This document shows positions 51,315 through 59,716 of a stretch of DNA of 64,000 nucleotides, piece by piece. The translations under genes and the position numbers were made by a program. Position 1 is the stretch's first letter. Each line of letters starts with the position of its first letter. This stretch comes from Streptomyces inhibens (GTDB lineage: Bacteria > Actinomycetota > Actinomycetes > Streptomycetales > Streptomycetaceae): positions 46,859-110,858 of the forward strand of contig NZ_QUAC01000209.1 of the NCBI RefSeq assembly GCF_003389455.1, in the 5' to 3' direction. Below the pieces are notes generated by a model. It was given only the letters and a program-made list of their open reading frames with translations. It did no database searches and was not told the DNA's origin.

Positions 51315-52108
51315 GTTACCAGGAAACTGCACTGAGCGCGGCGCACGCGGAGGTCAAGGCGGAGCTGGCCCGCACTGACACCAAGGCGAGCCTGTTGCTG
51401 GCGTTCACCGGCGCGATGCTGGCCGGCGCCTGGACGGTGGCCAGCAGCGTCCACCTGCCCCCGGCCGCCGTCGCGTTCGGGGCCGCCGGGGTGGCGGTGC
51501 TGCTGGCCGCAGCCACGTATCTGCTGTGGACCGTCCGCCCGAACCTCGGCGGTACCCGCCCGCAGGGCTTCCCCAAGTGGGCGACCCTCACCCCCGACGA
51601 GATCCGCGACGCGCTGAGCGAGGACGACAGGCCCGCGCACATCGCCGCCCTGTCCCGCATCGCCGTTGCCAAGTTCGCCCGCCTTCAGCGCGCCATCGAC
51701 CTGACGGCCGATGCGGAAGCCGCCGAGCGCGCGGCCGAGGCGGACCGAGCCGACGCGGAGATTGTCCGGGAGATCCTGGAGTGCACGGAGGCCCAGCTGG
51801 CCAACGCGCGTGCGACGGTGACCGAGCAGGCCGCCCGGATCGAGGAACTGACCGCGCCGACCCCGGCGGATGCGTCCATGGTGCTGTTGCTCCACTACGG
51901 CCGGCCCCACAGCATCCACCCCGACAAGGCGGCCGCCTACGCCTACGCGGCCACCTTGGGGGCTCCGTCGAGCGGCTGGGTCCCAGTGGGTGAATGCCCT
52001 GCGGCGGACCTGCGGTGGATGTGCACGCCGTTCATCTACGACGCCGGCCACGACCACTTCCGCAGCGTGACCGCCCCCGCGGTGGAGCCGTTGGGGGGTG
52101 CGCTGTGA
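51311..52108 (+). CDS. Pycsar-effector-like membrane protein with coiled-coil C-terminus
   Basis: 265 residues. Residues 8–130 match the Pycsar-TM (DUF5706-like) module: ELARTDTKASLLLAFTGAMLAG with two membrane helices (27–44, 52–73), then SRIAVAKFARLQRAIDLT. In ordinary family members a last membrane helix follows. Here it is replaced from residue 133 by a coiled coil (DAEAAERAAEADRADAE…) and a 75-residue soluble end. No pyrimidine cyclase gene is adjacent. On AICEs this family probably serves in spread or exclusion. Family likeness is good; the function is unknown. Confidence 0.7.
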   Translation: MSYQETALSAAHAEVKAELARTDTKASLLLAFTGAMLAGAWTVASSVHLPPAAVAFGAAGVAVLLAAATYLLWTVRPNLGGTRPQGFPKWATLTPDEIRDALSEDDRPAHIAALSRIAVAKFARLQRAIDLTADAEAAERAAEADRADAEIVREILECTEAQLANARATVTEQAARIEELTAPTPADASMVLLLHYGRPHSIHPDKAAAYAYAATLGAPSSGWVPVGECPAADLRWMCTPFIYDAGHDHFRSVTAPAVEPLGGAL

Positions 52109-53115
52109 ACGGTGTTCAGGTGCGTTCAGCCGAGCGCGCGTTGTCGGTCGGCACCTGGCTGATCGTGGGCGGCGCGATGCTCTACTCGATCCTGACGGTG
52201 ACCCCGCTCATGTCCGCCCACACGGCGGATGACTGGGACTGGACGGCGCCGATCCTGCCGCTGGTCGTGGACGCCGCGGTCGTGATCGTGGTCCGTCTGG
52301 ACTCGGTGCTTGCCCGTCTGGGCGGGCACGGCGGCCGGTGGCCCATCGCCCTGCGGTGGATGACTGGCGCCATGACCCTGGCCCTGAACATCGCCGACTC
52401 CGCCCTGAAGAAAGACCTGGTGGGCGTGGCTGTCCACGCGGTCGCGCCGCTGCTGCTGATCGTCACGGCAGAGACCGGCCTGGCCTACCGGCGCGCCATC
52501 ACCCACGCGGTGACCGCCCTGGAGGACAAGCGGCAGGCCGAACGCGAGCGCCGGGAGAAGGCGGTGCGTGACCGTGAGGAGGCCGCCCGGCGGGAGCGGC
52601 AGGAGGAGCGGGAGCACGAGGCGGCTCTGGCGCGTGAACAGCGTGAACATGAAGCCCAGCTCACCCGTGAACAGGCCGAGCGCGACCAGCGTCTCCGGCG
52701 CGAGGAGCGCGAGCAGACCGCCGCCCGGGAGCAGGCGGAGCGGGAGGCTCGTGAACGCGGTGAACGCGAGCGTGAACGGCAGCGGCTTGAGCGTGAACAG
52801 CGTGAACGCAAGAACGCCGAACGGGCCGAGCGCGAGCGCCGGGACCAAGCTGCGGCCCGTGAGCGTGAACAGCGCGAGCGCGAGGAGCGGGCCGAGCGTG
52901 AACGCTCCGCCCTCCTGTCCCGCGGCCCGGCCAAGGAGAAGCTGCCCGAGGACGAAGCCCGCGCCCTGATCGCCGCGGCGTTCGCCGCCGGGCTGCCGGT
53001 GCGGGCCGCGTCCGAACTGTGCGGCTGGTCGGTCGGCTGGGTCTCCTCCCGCTACGCCGAGCAGCGCCAGCCGGACGACGCCGGACACGCTGACCTCGCC
53101 ATCGCGACCGTGTGA
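52105..53115 (+). CDS. DUF2637/SpdB-type membrane protein with long charged coiled coil
   Basis: 336 residues from GTG 52105, overlapping the previous stop (GTGA). Four membrane helices in residues 10–130, then a 150-residue Arg/Glu coiled coil (about 135–285) encoded by near-repetitive GTGAACGxGAGCGx codons, and a C-terminal helix-turn-helix-like part (VRAASELCGWSVGWVSSRYAE). DUF2637 proteins of AICEs are the SpdB-like spread proteins that act with the Tra pump in moving DNA between mycelial compartments. Confidence 0.85.
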   Translation: MNGVQVRSAERALSVGTWLIVGGAMLYSILTVTPLMSAHTADDWDWTAPILPLVVDAAVVIVVRLDSVLARLGGHGGRWPIALRWMTGAMTLALNIADSALKKDLVGVAVHAVAPLLLIVTAETGLAYRRAITHAVTALEDKRQAERERREKAVRDREEAARRERQEEREHEAALAREQREHEAQLTREQAERDQRLRREEREQTAAREQAEREARERGERERERQRLEREQRERKNAERAERERRDQAAAREREQREREERAERERSALLSRGPAKEKLPEDEARALIAAAFAAGLPVRAASELCGWSVGWVSSRYAEQRQPDDAGHADLAIATV

Positions 53116-53471
53116 TGGCGCAGTCCAGCCGCGGCTCCTGCGGCACTCCCACCTACCCATGGCACCTGGCGCCGGACGGCCTGGCTACCCGCCGTCAGCT
53201 GCGTGCCCTGGGCCTGCGGCCGGGCGGTCAGCCCGTGGTCGCTCAGATCGAGCGGCCCCGGCGCCACCGGGGACCACTGGTCGCCTACCTCTACCGCACC
53301 GACCTGGCCAAGCCCGTACGCCCCATGACTCCCGCCAAATGGGCTGCGGTGAAACGGGCGTTGGCGGCCCGCCGCATCTGCCCTGGCTGCGGCCTGGACC
53401 GCGGCTACACCATCCCCACCTCGCTCGGCGTCTGCGTGACCTGCGCGGGTGCACCCGCTCTCGCCGCGTGA
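53115..53471 (+). CDS. RRQRL-motif zinc-binding small protein
   Basis: 118 residues; ATG 53115 overlaps the previous stop (TGATG). Contains TRRQLRALGLRPGGQP near residue 25 and a zinc pair CPGCG … CVTC near residues 90–113. Typical AICE accessory gene of unknown role. Confidence 0.75.
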   Translation: MAQSSRGSCGTPTYPWHLAPDGLATRRQLRALGLRPGGQPVVAQIERPRRHRGPLVAYLYRTDLAKPVRPMTPAKWAAVKRALAARRICPGCGLDRGYTIPTSLGVCVTCAGAPALAA

Positions 53472-53500
53472 CCTCACCCTCCTATCCGCGAAGGATTGCC

Positions 53501-53698
53501 ATGGCCATCTCGAAGAAGCTTGCTGCCGCCCTCAAGCGGGACGACGAGCGCGAAGACGCCGGTATGCACGCCGACGACCGGGTCACCTGCTACTCCCACC
53601 AGTCCTGGGCTGAGGACTGCGAGGGCCGCCATCTGAAGCCCACCGCCGGTGGCTTGCTCGCCGAGCACAACGAACTCCAGCGCCGCCGCCAGCAGTAG
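53501..53698 (+). CDS. Small hypothetical AICE protein
   Basis: 65 residues, ATG 53501 with GAAGGA upstream. Hydrophilic, one CYSHQSWAEDCEGRH segment that could bind metal. Same-strand member of the spread operon. Confidence 0.6.
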   Translation: MAISKKLAAALKRDDEREDAGMHADDRVTCYSHQSWAEDCEGRHLKPTAGGLLAEHNELQRRRQQ

Positions 53699-53728
53699 CT
53701 CACATCGGCCCTGTCTGGGCCGTTCGAC

Positions 53729-53769
53729 GGCGCCCCCGGCCTGCTTTCCAGGGCCCGGCCGGGGGCGCC
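53729..53769 (+). terminator. Leader hairpin 2 (before the large Spd-like gene)
   Basis: 13-bp stem GGCGCCCCCGGCC/GGCCGGGGGCGCC, 15-base loop, 26 bases before GTG 53796. Confidence 0.7.
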
Positions 53770-53795
53770 TCTCGCACTCCGAAGGAGCTTCACCA

Positions 53796-55880
53796 GTGTC
53801 TGACACCACCGAAGCCACCACCACTACACCCCCCGATCCACCCGCATCCGGCACCACCAACGCCGTCGTGGACGGCACGACCGTGCCGATCGAGTTCACC
53901 GTCACTCAGGCCCCGGCCGAGGTGGAGACTCCCACGCAGGCGCGCGCAGGTGGTCGCCTGCGGGCGCTGCCCGCGGCCGTGTTCGGTGCGGAAGCCCTGT
54001 CGACCGGGTCCGCGGCCCTGTACTCCGCGGCCGGGATGACCGGGACCCTGGCAGCGGCCGGAGTAGTCGTCGGCGGGGCCGCCCTTACCGCGGCAGGCGT
54101 GGCTACGGCCAGGTCGCGGCGCAAGCGCGGTGCGGGCCATGGCCGCGGTGCCTTTCGCAGCGGCGGCCGGGGCGGCGCCAGCCGGTCGCACCGGTCCGGT
54201 AGCTCTCTTGCCTCGGCGGGCGGCGCCGGTCCGCGCGCTGGTTCAGGCGGCATCGGTCGTCAGCGTCACCAGGGCGGTGCTGGCGGGGCGACCAGCACGG
54301 GAGCCTCCACACCCCGCAGCACGAGCGCCGGGCGCGGCACACTGCCCACGCAGGGCCACAGCCGCCGCGGCGGCATGGACCAGGCGTCCACGGGGGTGGC
54401 AGACCGACACCGTCACTCCGCAGGGAAGTCCGATGGTGGCGGGGGCCGCCCCGGCGGCGCGGCAGGGCGCCTGTCTCGTCTCGCAGCCCGTCAGGGTGGG
54501 GCAACCGGACTGGCCGGTGGGGGTCTTGGTGGCGGCGGGTCGTTGTCGAAGTCGTCTGCCGGTCGTTCGCAGGGTGCGCGGTCGACGGTGGCCGCCGCGG
54601 CGGGGCGCGCTGCCCGCGTCGGGGTCCGGGATGTTGCTGCGGCCGGGCGTAAGGCGGCTGCGGTGTGGGAGTCCCCGGCCATGCGGTCCGTGCGGGACGG
54701 CGTCCGCAGCGGCTATCTCCAGCTGGCCAACCAGGTGCAGGCAGCCGCCCCGCCGCTGCTGGCACGGCTTGGGGAGCGGATTCGCAGCGCCCGGCGGGCG
54801 CTGGCCAAGAGGGGCAGGGCTGCGGTGCCGTTCCTTCTGCGCGCGGCACGTGCCGGCCTGCTGGCCGGAGCCCTCGGGGCCGTGGTGTCGGTACCTGGCC
54901 TGATCCTGCGGGGCGTGGCCGCGACGTGCGGCGGGCTGCTGCGCTGGATGCACCTGGCGCCGAGGAACGGCAAGCCCTGGGGTGCCCGCTTCACCCGCTG
55001 GGGCCCGAACGCCGCCAAGTGGGCTTTCACCAAGCTGATGCGCTCGGCGAAGACCAAGTGGGCCGATGCGGTCCGCGCGGATGTGCTGACCGACTTCGAC
55101 GAGCCCGGCCGCCGCTCAACCGCCGGACCGGGCAGCTCTGTCGCCTGGCCGACCGATCACTTCGGAGGGAATCTGGTGTCCGTCTTCACCCGCGAGACCG
55201 AAGGCGTGCGAGAGGCGTACGCCCGCTATGAGCCGCCGATGATGCTGGCGGTCGCCGCCGAGTACTGGGGGCTTCCGGAGGGGCTGACCTCGACGGGGGA
55301 GGCGATCCGGCAGCTGGCAGTCAGCACCGCCGACAAGTACCCGGCCGATGCCCGCATGGCCGACCTGGTCGCCCAGGTCTACTCCCTGCTGCACCAGGCC
55401 AGTCAGAAGGCTGCCGAGGTCGGGCCGCTGTTCGCCAAGGTCCACGAACACGACCTGCGCCGGTATGAGGAGCCCCGGCCGGGCGAGCACATGTGGAACA
55501 TCCTGGAGCGCCGCCAGGACGGCAGCTTCTCCCAGCATCAGCCCTCGCACTTCGTGGCGGTCACCCAGGACGTCGCGCACGTCTACGCCCGCTACGAGCC
55601 CGGCCACATGCGCCAGGTCGCCGCCGAGTTCGAGGGCATCCCCGACGGCATCGAGAACGTCGCCGCGGCCGTCCAGCTCCTCCAGACCCGCAGCAACGAG
55701 AAGTACCCCGTCGACAAGGCGATCGTCGACGCCCTGGCCGACGTCCACATGCTGCTGATGAAGGCCGCATCCGCCGCGCAGGACCTGATGCCGAACTTCC
55801 GGCGCCTGCACGCCCCGGACATCTCCCGCCACGAGGCGCCCCGCAACGGCGAGGAGTCCGAAGGCATGTGGGACGTCTGA
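53796..55880 (+). CDS. Large Spd-like membrane protein with duplicated C-terminal domain
   Basis: 694 residues from GTG 53796 (GAAGGAG upstream). Residues 1–55 Thr/Pro-rich; 60–105 hydrophobic; 110–250 Gly/Ser/Arg low complexity; 270–395 helical with membrane segments (RAGLLAGALGAVVSVPGLIL). Residues about 470–570 and 600–694 are two copies of one domain: (V/A)YARYEPxxMxxVAAExxGxPxG … EKYP/DKYP … HxxDxxRxExPRxGExMW. The duplicated domain has no family I recognise. It is between the small spread genes and the translocase, so it is likely part of the transfer machinery. Confidence 0.7.
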   Translation: MSDTTEATTTTPPDPPASGTTNAVVDGTTVPIEFTVTQAPAEVETPTQARAGGRLRALPAAVFGAEALSTGSAALYSAAGMTGTLAAAGVVVGGAALTAAGVATARSRRKRGAGHGRGAFRSGGRGGASRSHRSGSSLASAGGAGPRAGSGGIGRQRHQGGAGGATSTGASTPRSTSAGRGTLPTQGHSRRGGMDQASTGVADRHRHSAGKSDGGGGRPGGAAGRLSRLAARQGGATGLAGGGLGGGGSLSKSSAGRSQGARSTVAAAAGRAARVGVRDVAAAGRKAAAVWESPAMRSVRDGVRSGYLQLANQVQAAAPPLLARLGERIRSARRALAKRGRAAVPFLLRAARAGLLAGALGAVVSVPGLILRGVAATCGGLLRWMHLAPRNGKPWGARFTRWGPNAAKWAFTKLMRSAKTKWADAVRADVLTDFDEPGRRSTAGPGSSVAWPTDHFGGNLVSVFTRETEGVREAYARYEPPMMLAVAAEYWGLPEGLTSTGEAIRQLAVSTADKYPADARMADLVAQVYSLLHQASQKAAEVGPLFAKVHEHDLRRYEEPRPGEHMWNILERRQDGSFSQHQPSHFVAVTQDVAHVYARYEPGHMRQVAAEFEGIPDGIENVAAAVQLLQTRSNEKYPVDKAIVDALADVHMLLMKAASAAQDLMPNFRRLHAPDISRHEAPRNGEESEGMWDV

Positions 55881-55906
55881 ACGCACCGCGCAACCGCTCC
55901 TCCCGC

Positions 55907-55934
55907 GGGCCGGACACCCGTTGGTGTCCGGCCC
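55907..55934 (+). terminator. Leader hairpin 3 (before the translocase gene)
   Basis: GGGCCGGACACC – CGTT – GGTGTCCGGCCC, perfect 12-bp stem, 43 bases before ATG 55977. Confidence 0.75.
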
Positions 55935-55976
55935 ACGGCGCTCCCTCCCCCCGCGACATCGAAGGAGCCGTACCCG

Positions 55977-58136
55977 ATGGCAAGCAACCACGCTCTCGCC
56001 CTGGACTGGGCCTGGAGCACCACCCCCGCCACGACCGCCGCCCTGGTAGCGGGCGGCGCCTACAGCGTCGCCGCCGTCGGCGCGGCCACCGCCCTGCCCG
56101 CCTCCTACGCCCTGCTCGTCGGCGGTGTCGGCGCCGCTGCGCAGGCCGGTGCCGACCTCTACCAGCGCCGCCCCGCCTGCCACACCGCCGCCCGGTGCGC
56201 GGCCTGGCTGGCCACCGGAGGCTGGACCGCCGTCACCCTCGCCGGGCACACCGCCCTGACCTGGAATGCCACCGGCTGGTGGGCGGCCGGCACCGCGGCC
56301 GGGATGACGCTGGCCCGCGGCCTGGTCCGCGCCGAGCAGACCGCCCGCTCCGAGCGGGCCAGCAGGCGCCTTCAGAAGTGGGCCAACAACCAGGCCAAGG
56401 AGTGGCACGAACGCCTGGCCCGCCTCTTCCGCCTGACCGAGCACGAGGTGGAAGGCGTGAAGCCGTGGACGGCGGATGTCGGCTATACGGTCCGCGTCCG
56501 GATGCCCTCCGACACCCCCGAACTGCCCGCCGACGCCGTACGGAAGCTGGCGGTGGACCTGCGGCTGCCCAAGGGCGGCGGCATCCAGATCGTCGACGGC
56601 GAGATGTACGGCGAGATCCACATCCGCGTCACTGCCAAGGACGTCCTGGCGGAGACCATCGACTACCCCGACGACCTGACCGCCACCAGCATCTACCAGC
56701 GCATTGAACTGGGGCTGCTGACTGATGCGGAGCCTGCGGACTTCCCTCTGGCCGATGTCTGCGCGCTGGAGATCGGGCAGACCGGCTCCGGCAAGTCCAA
56801 CCTGATCAACGTCACCAACGCCCAGCTCCTGCGCACCGTCGATGCGGTCGTGTGGCACCTGGACGTCACCGGCGCCGGCATCAGCCTTCCGTGGCTGCGC
56901 AGTTGGGCCATCGACGGCACCAGCGACGTGCCGCTCATCGACTGGACGGCGGACACGGTCGAAGAGGCGCACATCATGCTCGATGTCGCCATCGCCGGTA
57001 TCAACACCCGCAAGGCCGCCTATCAGGACCTGATGCATGAGGTGGACGACGACAAGATCCCCGTCAGCCCCGACGTCCCGGCCATCATCCTCGTCGTCGA
57101 CGAGATCGCGGAACTTCCCTACGAGATCCTGGCCAAGCTGGACACCGTCGTCGACACCGGCCGCGCCGCCCGCCTGCGCACCTTCATCTCCGGGCTGCGC
57201 GCCACCCAGGACGTCATCACCGCCGCAATGAAGAAGCAGTCCCGTGCGCGGATCGGGCTGCGGGTGAGCGACCCGGAGGAGCTGCACCACCTCTTCCCCA
57301 CCGGCGGGACACGGCTGGATCCCAAGGCCGCAGCGCACAAGGGTTCCGGCTTCCTCTCCGCCCCTGATGAGGACGACGTCGACTCCGAGCCGGGGCCGTT
57401 CAAGTGCTACCGGATCAAGCCCAAGCGGATCAACGTCATCGCCCCGCAGCTCGCGGACCGGCGCCCGGCCGTGGACGCGGTGACGCTGGACACCGAGCCG
57501 GGGCGCTACTACGCCAGCCGCTGGGGCCGCATCCTGCCCCGCCTCTACAAGAACAAGACCCTCAGCCCCACCACCCACCCCTACACCGAGATGGAAACCC
57601 TGTGGCCGCCCCTGGACGCGGCCACCGGCCTCCCCGCCACAAGCGCCAAGCCCGACAAGGCCACCAAGACAGACACCCACGCCGGGCGAGGCGAAGGCAC
57701 CCCGGCCCGGACCACGCGATTCGGTTCCGAAGCGCTGGCCGCCCTGCTCGAAACACCCCGCACCGCGACCAGCACCAAGGAGGCGGGCGGAGACGCTGAC
57801 GAATCGGACGTGATCCGGGCCGAGTTCGGGCGCGTCGTCCAGCAGGCCGGCGTCCCCGCCGACCGGCCCCACCCCGTCCCGCAACTCCTGACCGACGCCC
57901 ACAACGCCGTCGTCGCCGCAGGCGGCCGGATGCACACCGCCGACCTCGCCGTCGTCCTCGACATGGAGCGGCTCATGCTCGGCACCGAACTCGGCAAGCT
58001 GCTGCGCGAAGTGGGCATCGAGCGTCCCGGCAAGGGCACCGTCCGCGCCGGAAAGGACGGCGAACCCAAGCCCGGCTACCAGGCCGAGACCCTCGCCGCC
58101 GCCATCCGCGCCTACACCACCCACAACGGACAGTAA
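55977..58136 (+). CDS. FtsK/SpoIIIE-type conjugal translocase (TraSA/TraB-like)
   Basis: 719 residues from ATG 55977. N-terminal membrane helices (residues 15–125), a linker, then the motor: Walker A IGQTGSGKSN (about 264–273), Walker B AIILVVDEIAEL (about 363–374), arginine/sensor region GLRATQDVITAAM. The C-terminal 110 residues end in a winged-helix-like segment (DLAVVLDMERLMLGTELGKLLREVGIERPGKG), the usual DNA-recognition part. Moves double-stranded element DNA to recipient hyphae. A palindrome cluster lies just downstream, the usual place of the cis-acting transfer locus. Confidence 0.93.
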   Translation: MASNHALALDWAWSTTPATTAALVAGGAYSVAAVGAATALPASYALLVGGVGAAAQAGADLYQRRPACHTAARCAAWLATGGWTAVTLAGHTALTWNATGWWAAGTAAGMTLARGLVRAEQTARSERASRRLQKWANNQAKEWHERLARLFRLTEHEVEGVKPWTADVGYTVRVRMPSDTPELPADAVRKLAVDLRLPKGGGIQIVDGEMYGEIHIRVTAKDVLAETIDYPDDLTATSIYQRIELGLLTDAEPADFPLADVCALEIGQTGSGKSNLINVTNAQLLRTVDAVVWHLDVTGAGISLPWLRSWAIDGTSDVPLIDWTADTVEEAHIMLDVAIAGINTRKAAYQDLMHEVDDDKIPVSPDVPAIILVVDEIAELPYEILAKLDTVVDTGRAARLRTFISGLRATQDVITAAMKKQSRARIGLRVSDPEELHHLFPTGGTRLDPKAAAHKGSGFLSAPDEDDVDSEPGPFKCYRIKPKRINVIAPQLADRRPAVDAVTLDTEPGRYYASRWGRILPRLYKNKTLSPTTHPYTEMETLWPPLDAATGLPATSAKPDKATKTDTHAGRGEGTPARTTRFGSEALAALLETPRTATSTKEAGGDADESDVIRAEFGRVVQQAGVPADRPHPVPQLLTDAHNAVVAAGGRMHTADLAVVLDMERLMLGTELGKLLREVGIERPGKGTVRAGKDGEPKPGYQAETLAAAIRAYTTHNGQ

Positions 58137-58147
58137 CCAACCCGGTG

Positions 58148-58343
58148 TGTGGTGGGCCCACCACAGCCGACCCACCACACACCCACCACGCCCTGTGGGA
58201 CTCCCACACGCCCGTGGGAGGCACTGACCTGCATGTGAGGGCGTGGGAGTCCCACAGAAAACCTGCCCCGAACGCGCCCCGCAGCCCCGCCAAAGGCTCT
58301 GGGGCGCCTCCGTCTGGTGGGTGTGGGACTCCCACACCCACCA
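58148..58343. promoter_or_regulatory. Palindrome cluster GTGGGA(C/G)TCCCAC: candidate transfer locus (clt)
   Basis: TGTGGTGGGCCCACCACA (58148–58165), TGTGGGACTCCCACA (58194–58208), half-site GTGGGAG (58214), GTGGGAGTCCCAC (58243–58255), and a perfect 29-bp palindrome around GTGGGACTCCCAC (58315–58343). Non-coding, between the translocase and a small membrane protein gene. Confidence 0.65.
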
Positions 58344-58371
58344 CCCGCCATCACAACACAAAGTAACTGAC

Positions 58372-58575
58372 GTGGTTGTTTCCATCAGCGGCATCGTCCT
58401 GACCGCCGTGATCCTCGCCGTGATGCTCCGCGCCAACTACATGCGCATCGGCGGCGCTCTCACCGCCGCCTGCTTCGGCTTCTTCCTCGCCGCCACCGGC
58501 GCCGCCCCGGCCATCACCGGATTCCTGGCCACCGTCGCCTCCGGCATCGCCACCCTCGGCCGCTCCCTCGGATAG
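58372..58575 (+). CDS. Small membrane protein (SpdD-like)
   Basis: 67 residues from GTG 58372. Two membrane helices (ISGIVLTAVILAVML and LTAACFGFFLAATGA). Ribosome site weak (AAGTAA). Small two-helix proteins downstream of tra are standard spread proteins. Confidence 0.65.
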   Translation: MVVSISGIVLTAVILAVMLRANYMRIGGALTAACFGFFLAATGAAPAITGFLATVASGIATLGRSLG

Positions 58576-58583
58576 GACACGCC

Positions 58584-59180
58584 ATGCCGCTGACACCCCT
58601 CAGCTACCGCGAGATCTCCGAACTCCTCGACCACACCGGCATCTGCCGACTCCTCGACGCCGACACCGCCCAACTCCTCGCCGCCTCCAACAACCCCACC
58701 CCGCCCGCTCCGCCTGCCGTACCCACCGAAGCTGCCCACACGCTGCCGCAGCGTGCCGTCGACAACCCGGCAGCCACGGCCGCCGTCTGGAAGCACATCC
58801 GCGACGAGGAGCAACGCCTGGCCGGTAGCGCGCAGACACCGCCGCAGGTACCGGACTGGGCGCGGCCGGCGCCTGTAGCTCCGGCTGTTCCGGCGTGGGT
58901 GTGGCGCTACAGCGCCCTCGCCCTCAGCACCGGCGCGGCCATCGGCCTGGCCGGGTGGGGCATCGGCCAGACCGCCGCCTGGGCCCCGTACCTCGAAAGC
59001 CTCCTCTACACCCTCGCCGTCATCGCTGTCGGCGGCGCCGCCTGCGTCATGGCCGCCGCCTCCTTCCTCGGCAAGCTCATCGGCGCCGTCCGCGCCCGCC
59101 TGGAACGGCCGCACATCACCCAGCACATCACGGCGACCGGATGGTTCGGCCGCGCCAACGGAACGATCAACCACCGCTAG
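58584..59180 (+). CDS. Membrane protein with conserved HITATGxFGRANGTINHR end (Spd/DUF6251-like)
   Basis: 198 residues, eight bases after the previous stop. Soluble Pro-rich first half, two membrane helices (about 108–165) and the end PHITQHITATGWFGRANGTINHR split at GW, which is typical of DUF6251-like AICE proteins. Probable spread function. Confidence 0.7.
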   Translation: MPLTPLSYREISELLDHTGICRLLDADTAQLLAASNNPTPPAPPAVPTEAAHTLPQRAVDNPAATAAVWKHIRDEEQRLAGSAQTPPQVPDWARPAPVAPAVPAWVWRYSALALSTGAAIGLAGWGIGQTAAWAPYLESLLYTLAVIAVGGAACVMAAASFLGKLIGAVRARLERPHITQHITATGWFGRANGTINHR

Positions 59181-59189
59181 GAGAGACAG

Positions 59190-59675
59190 ATGGGCTTCAA
59201 CCCCGACGACATCGTGACCGTCGAGCCGAACTGTGCGGGCTGGTTCGCCCCCTGCACCCGCGACATCACCCGCCACCAGCTCGGACAACTCCTGCTGAGC
59301 TTCGACGACATGGCCTCCGGCACCCAAGACCGGGTCCCGGACCACGCGCAGATCTGGCCCTCTCCGGAGGCGGCGTACGTGAGCGCTCCGAGCATCGACG
59401 ACGAGCTGGACTGGCTCAACCTCACTGCCAACGCCTCGTACGACGAGGATCTGGACCGCGACTGGTACCTCCGCAACGCCGCCGCCCTGGACCGCATCGC
59501 CCTGGGCGAGTCGACGAGCGAGCGTGCGTGCCCGGATGAGGCCGAAGCCACGGCTGTGCTCCTGCTCGACCTGGACCAGGTGTCCCGGGACTACGACCCG
59601 CGCGCCTATGTCCGCCAGCAGTACGCTCTCTGGCGCACTGCTCAGGGCACCGGTCCCGAGCCGTCCCGCTCCTAG
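59190..59675 (+). CDS. Hypothetical AICE protein
   Basis: 161 residues, acidic, ATG 59190 with GGAGAGAC upstream. No membrane segment or known motif. Last plus-strand gene before the inverted nuclease cargo. Confidence 0.6.
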   Translation: MGFNPDDIVTVEPNCAGWFAPCTRDITRHQLGQLLLSFDDMASGTQDRVPDHAQIWPSPEAAYVSAPSIDDELDWLNLTANASYDEDLDRDWYLRNAAALDRIALGESTSERACPDEAEATAVLLLDLDQVSRDYDPRAYVRQQYALWRTAQGTGPEPSRS

Positions 59676-59716
59676 CTGTGGCTGGGCGGCCCGCGTCCGC
59701 CGAAGTCTCGGGCCGT

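Noticed and set aside
51311..52108. A full Pycsar anti-phage system
   Set aside because: No pyrimidine or other nucleotide cyclase gene is adjacent; only a membrane-effector-like half is seen.
55116..58436. Minus-strand open frame of about 1100 codons opposite the translocase
   Set aside because: Antisense shadow; the plus strand encodes Walker A/B motifs and the frame crosses the palindrome cluster.
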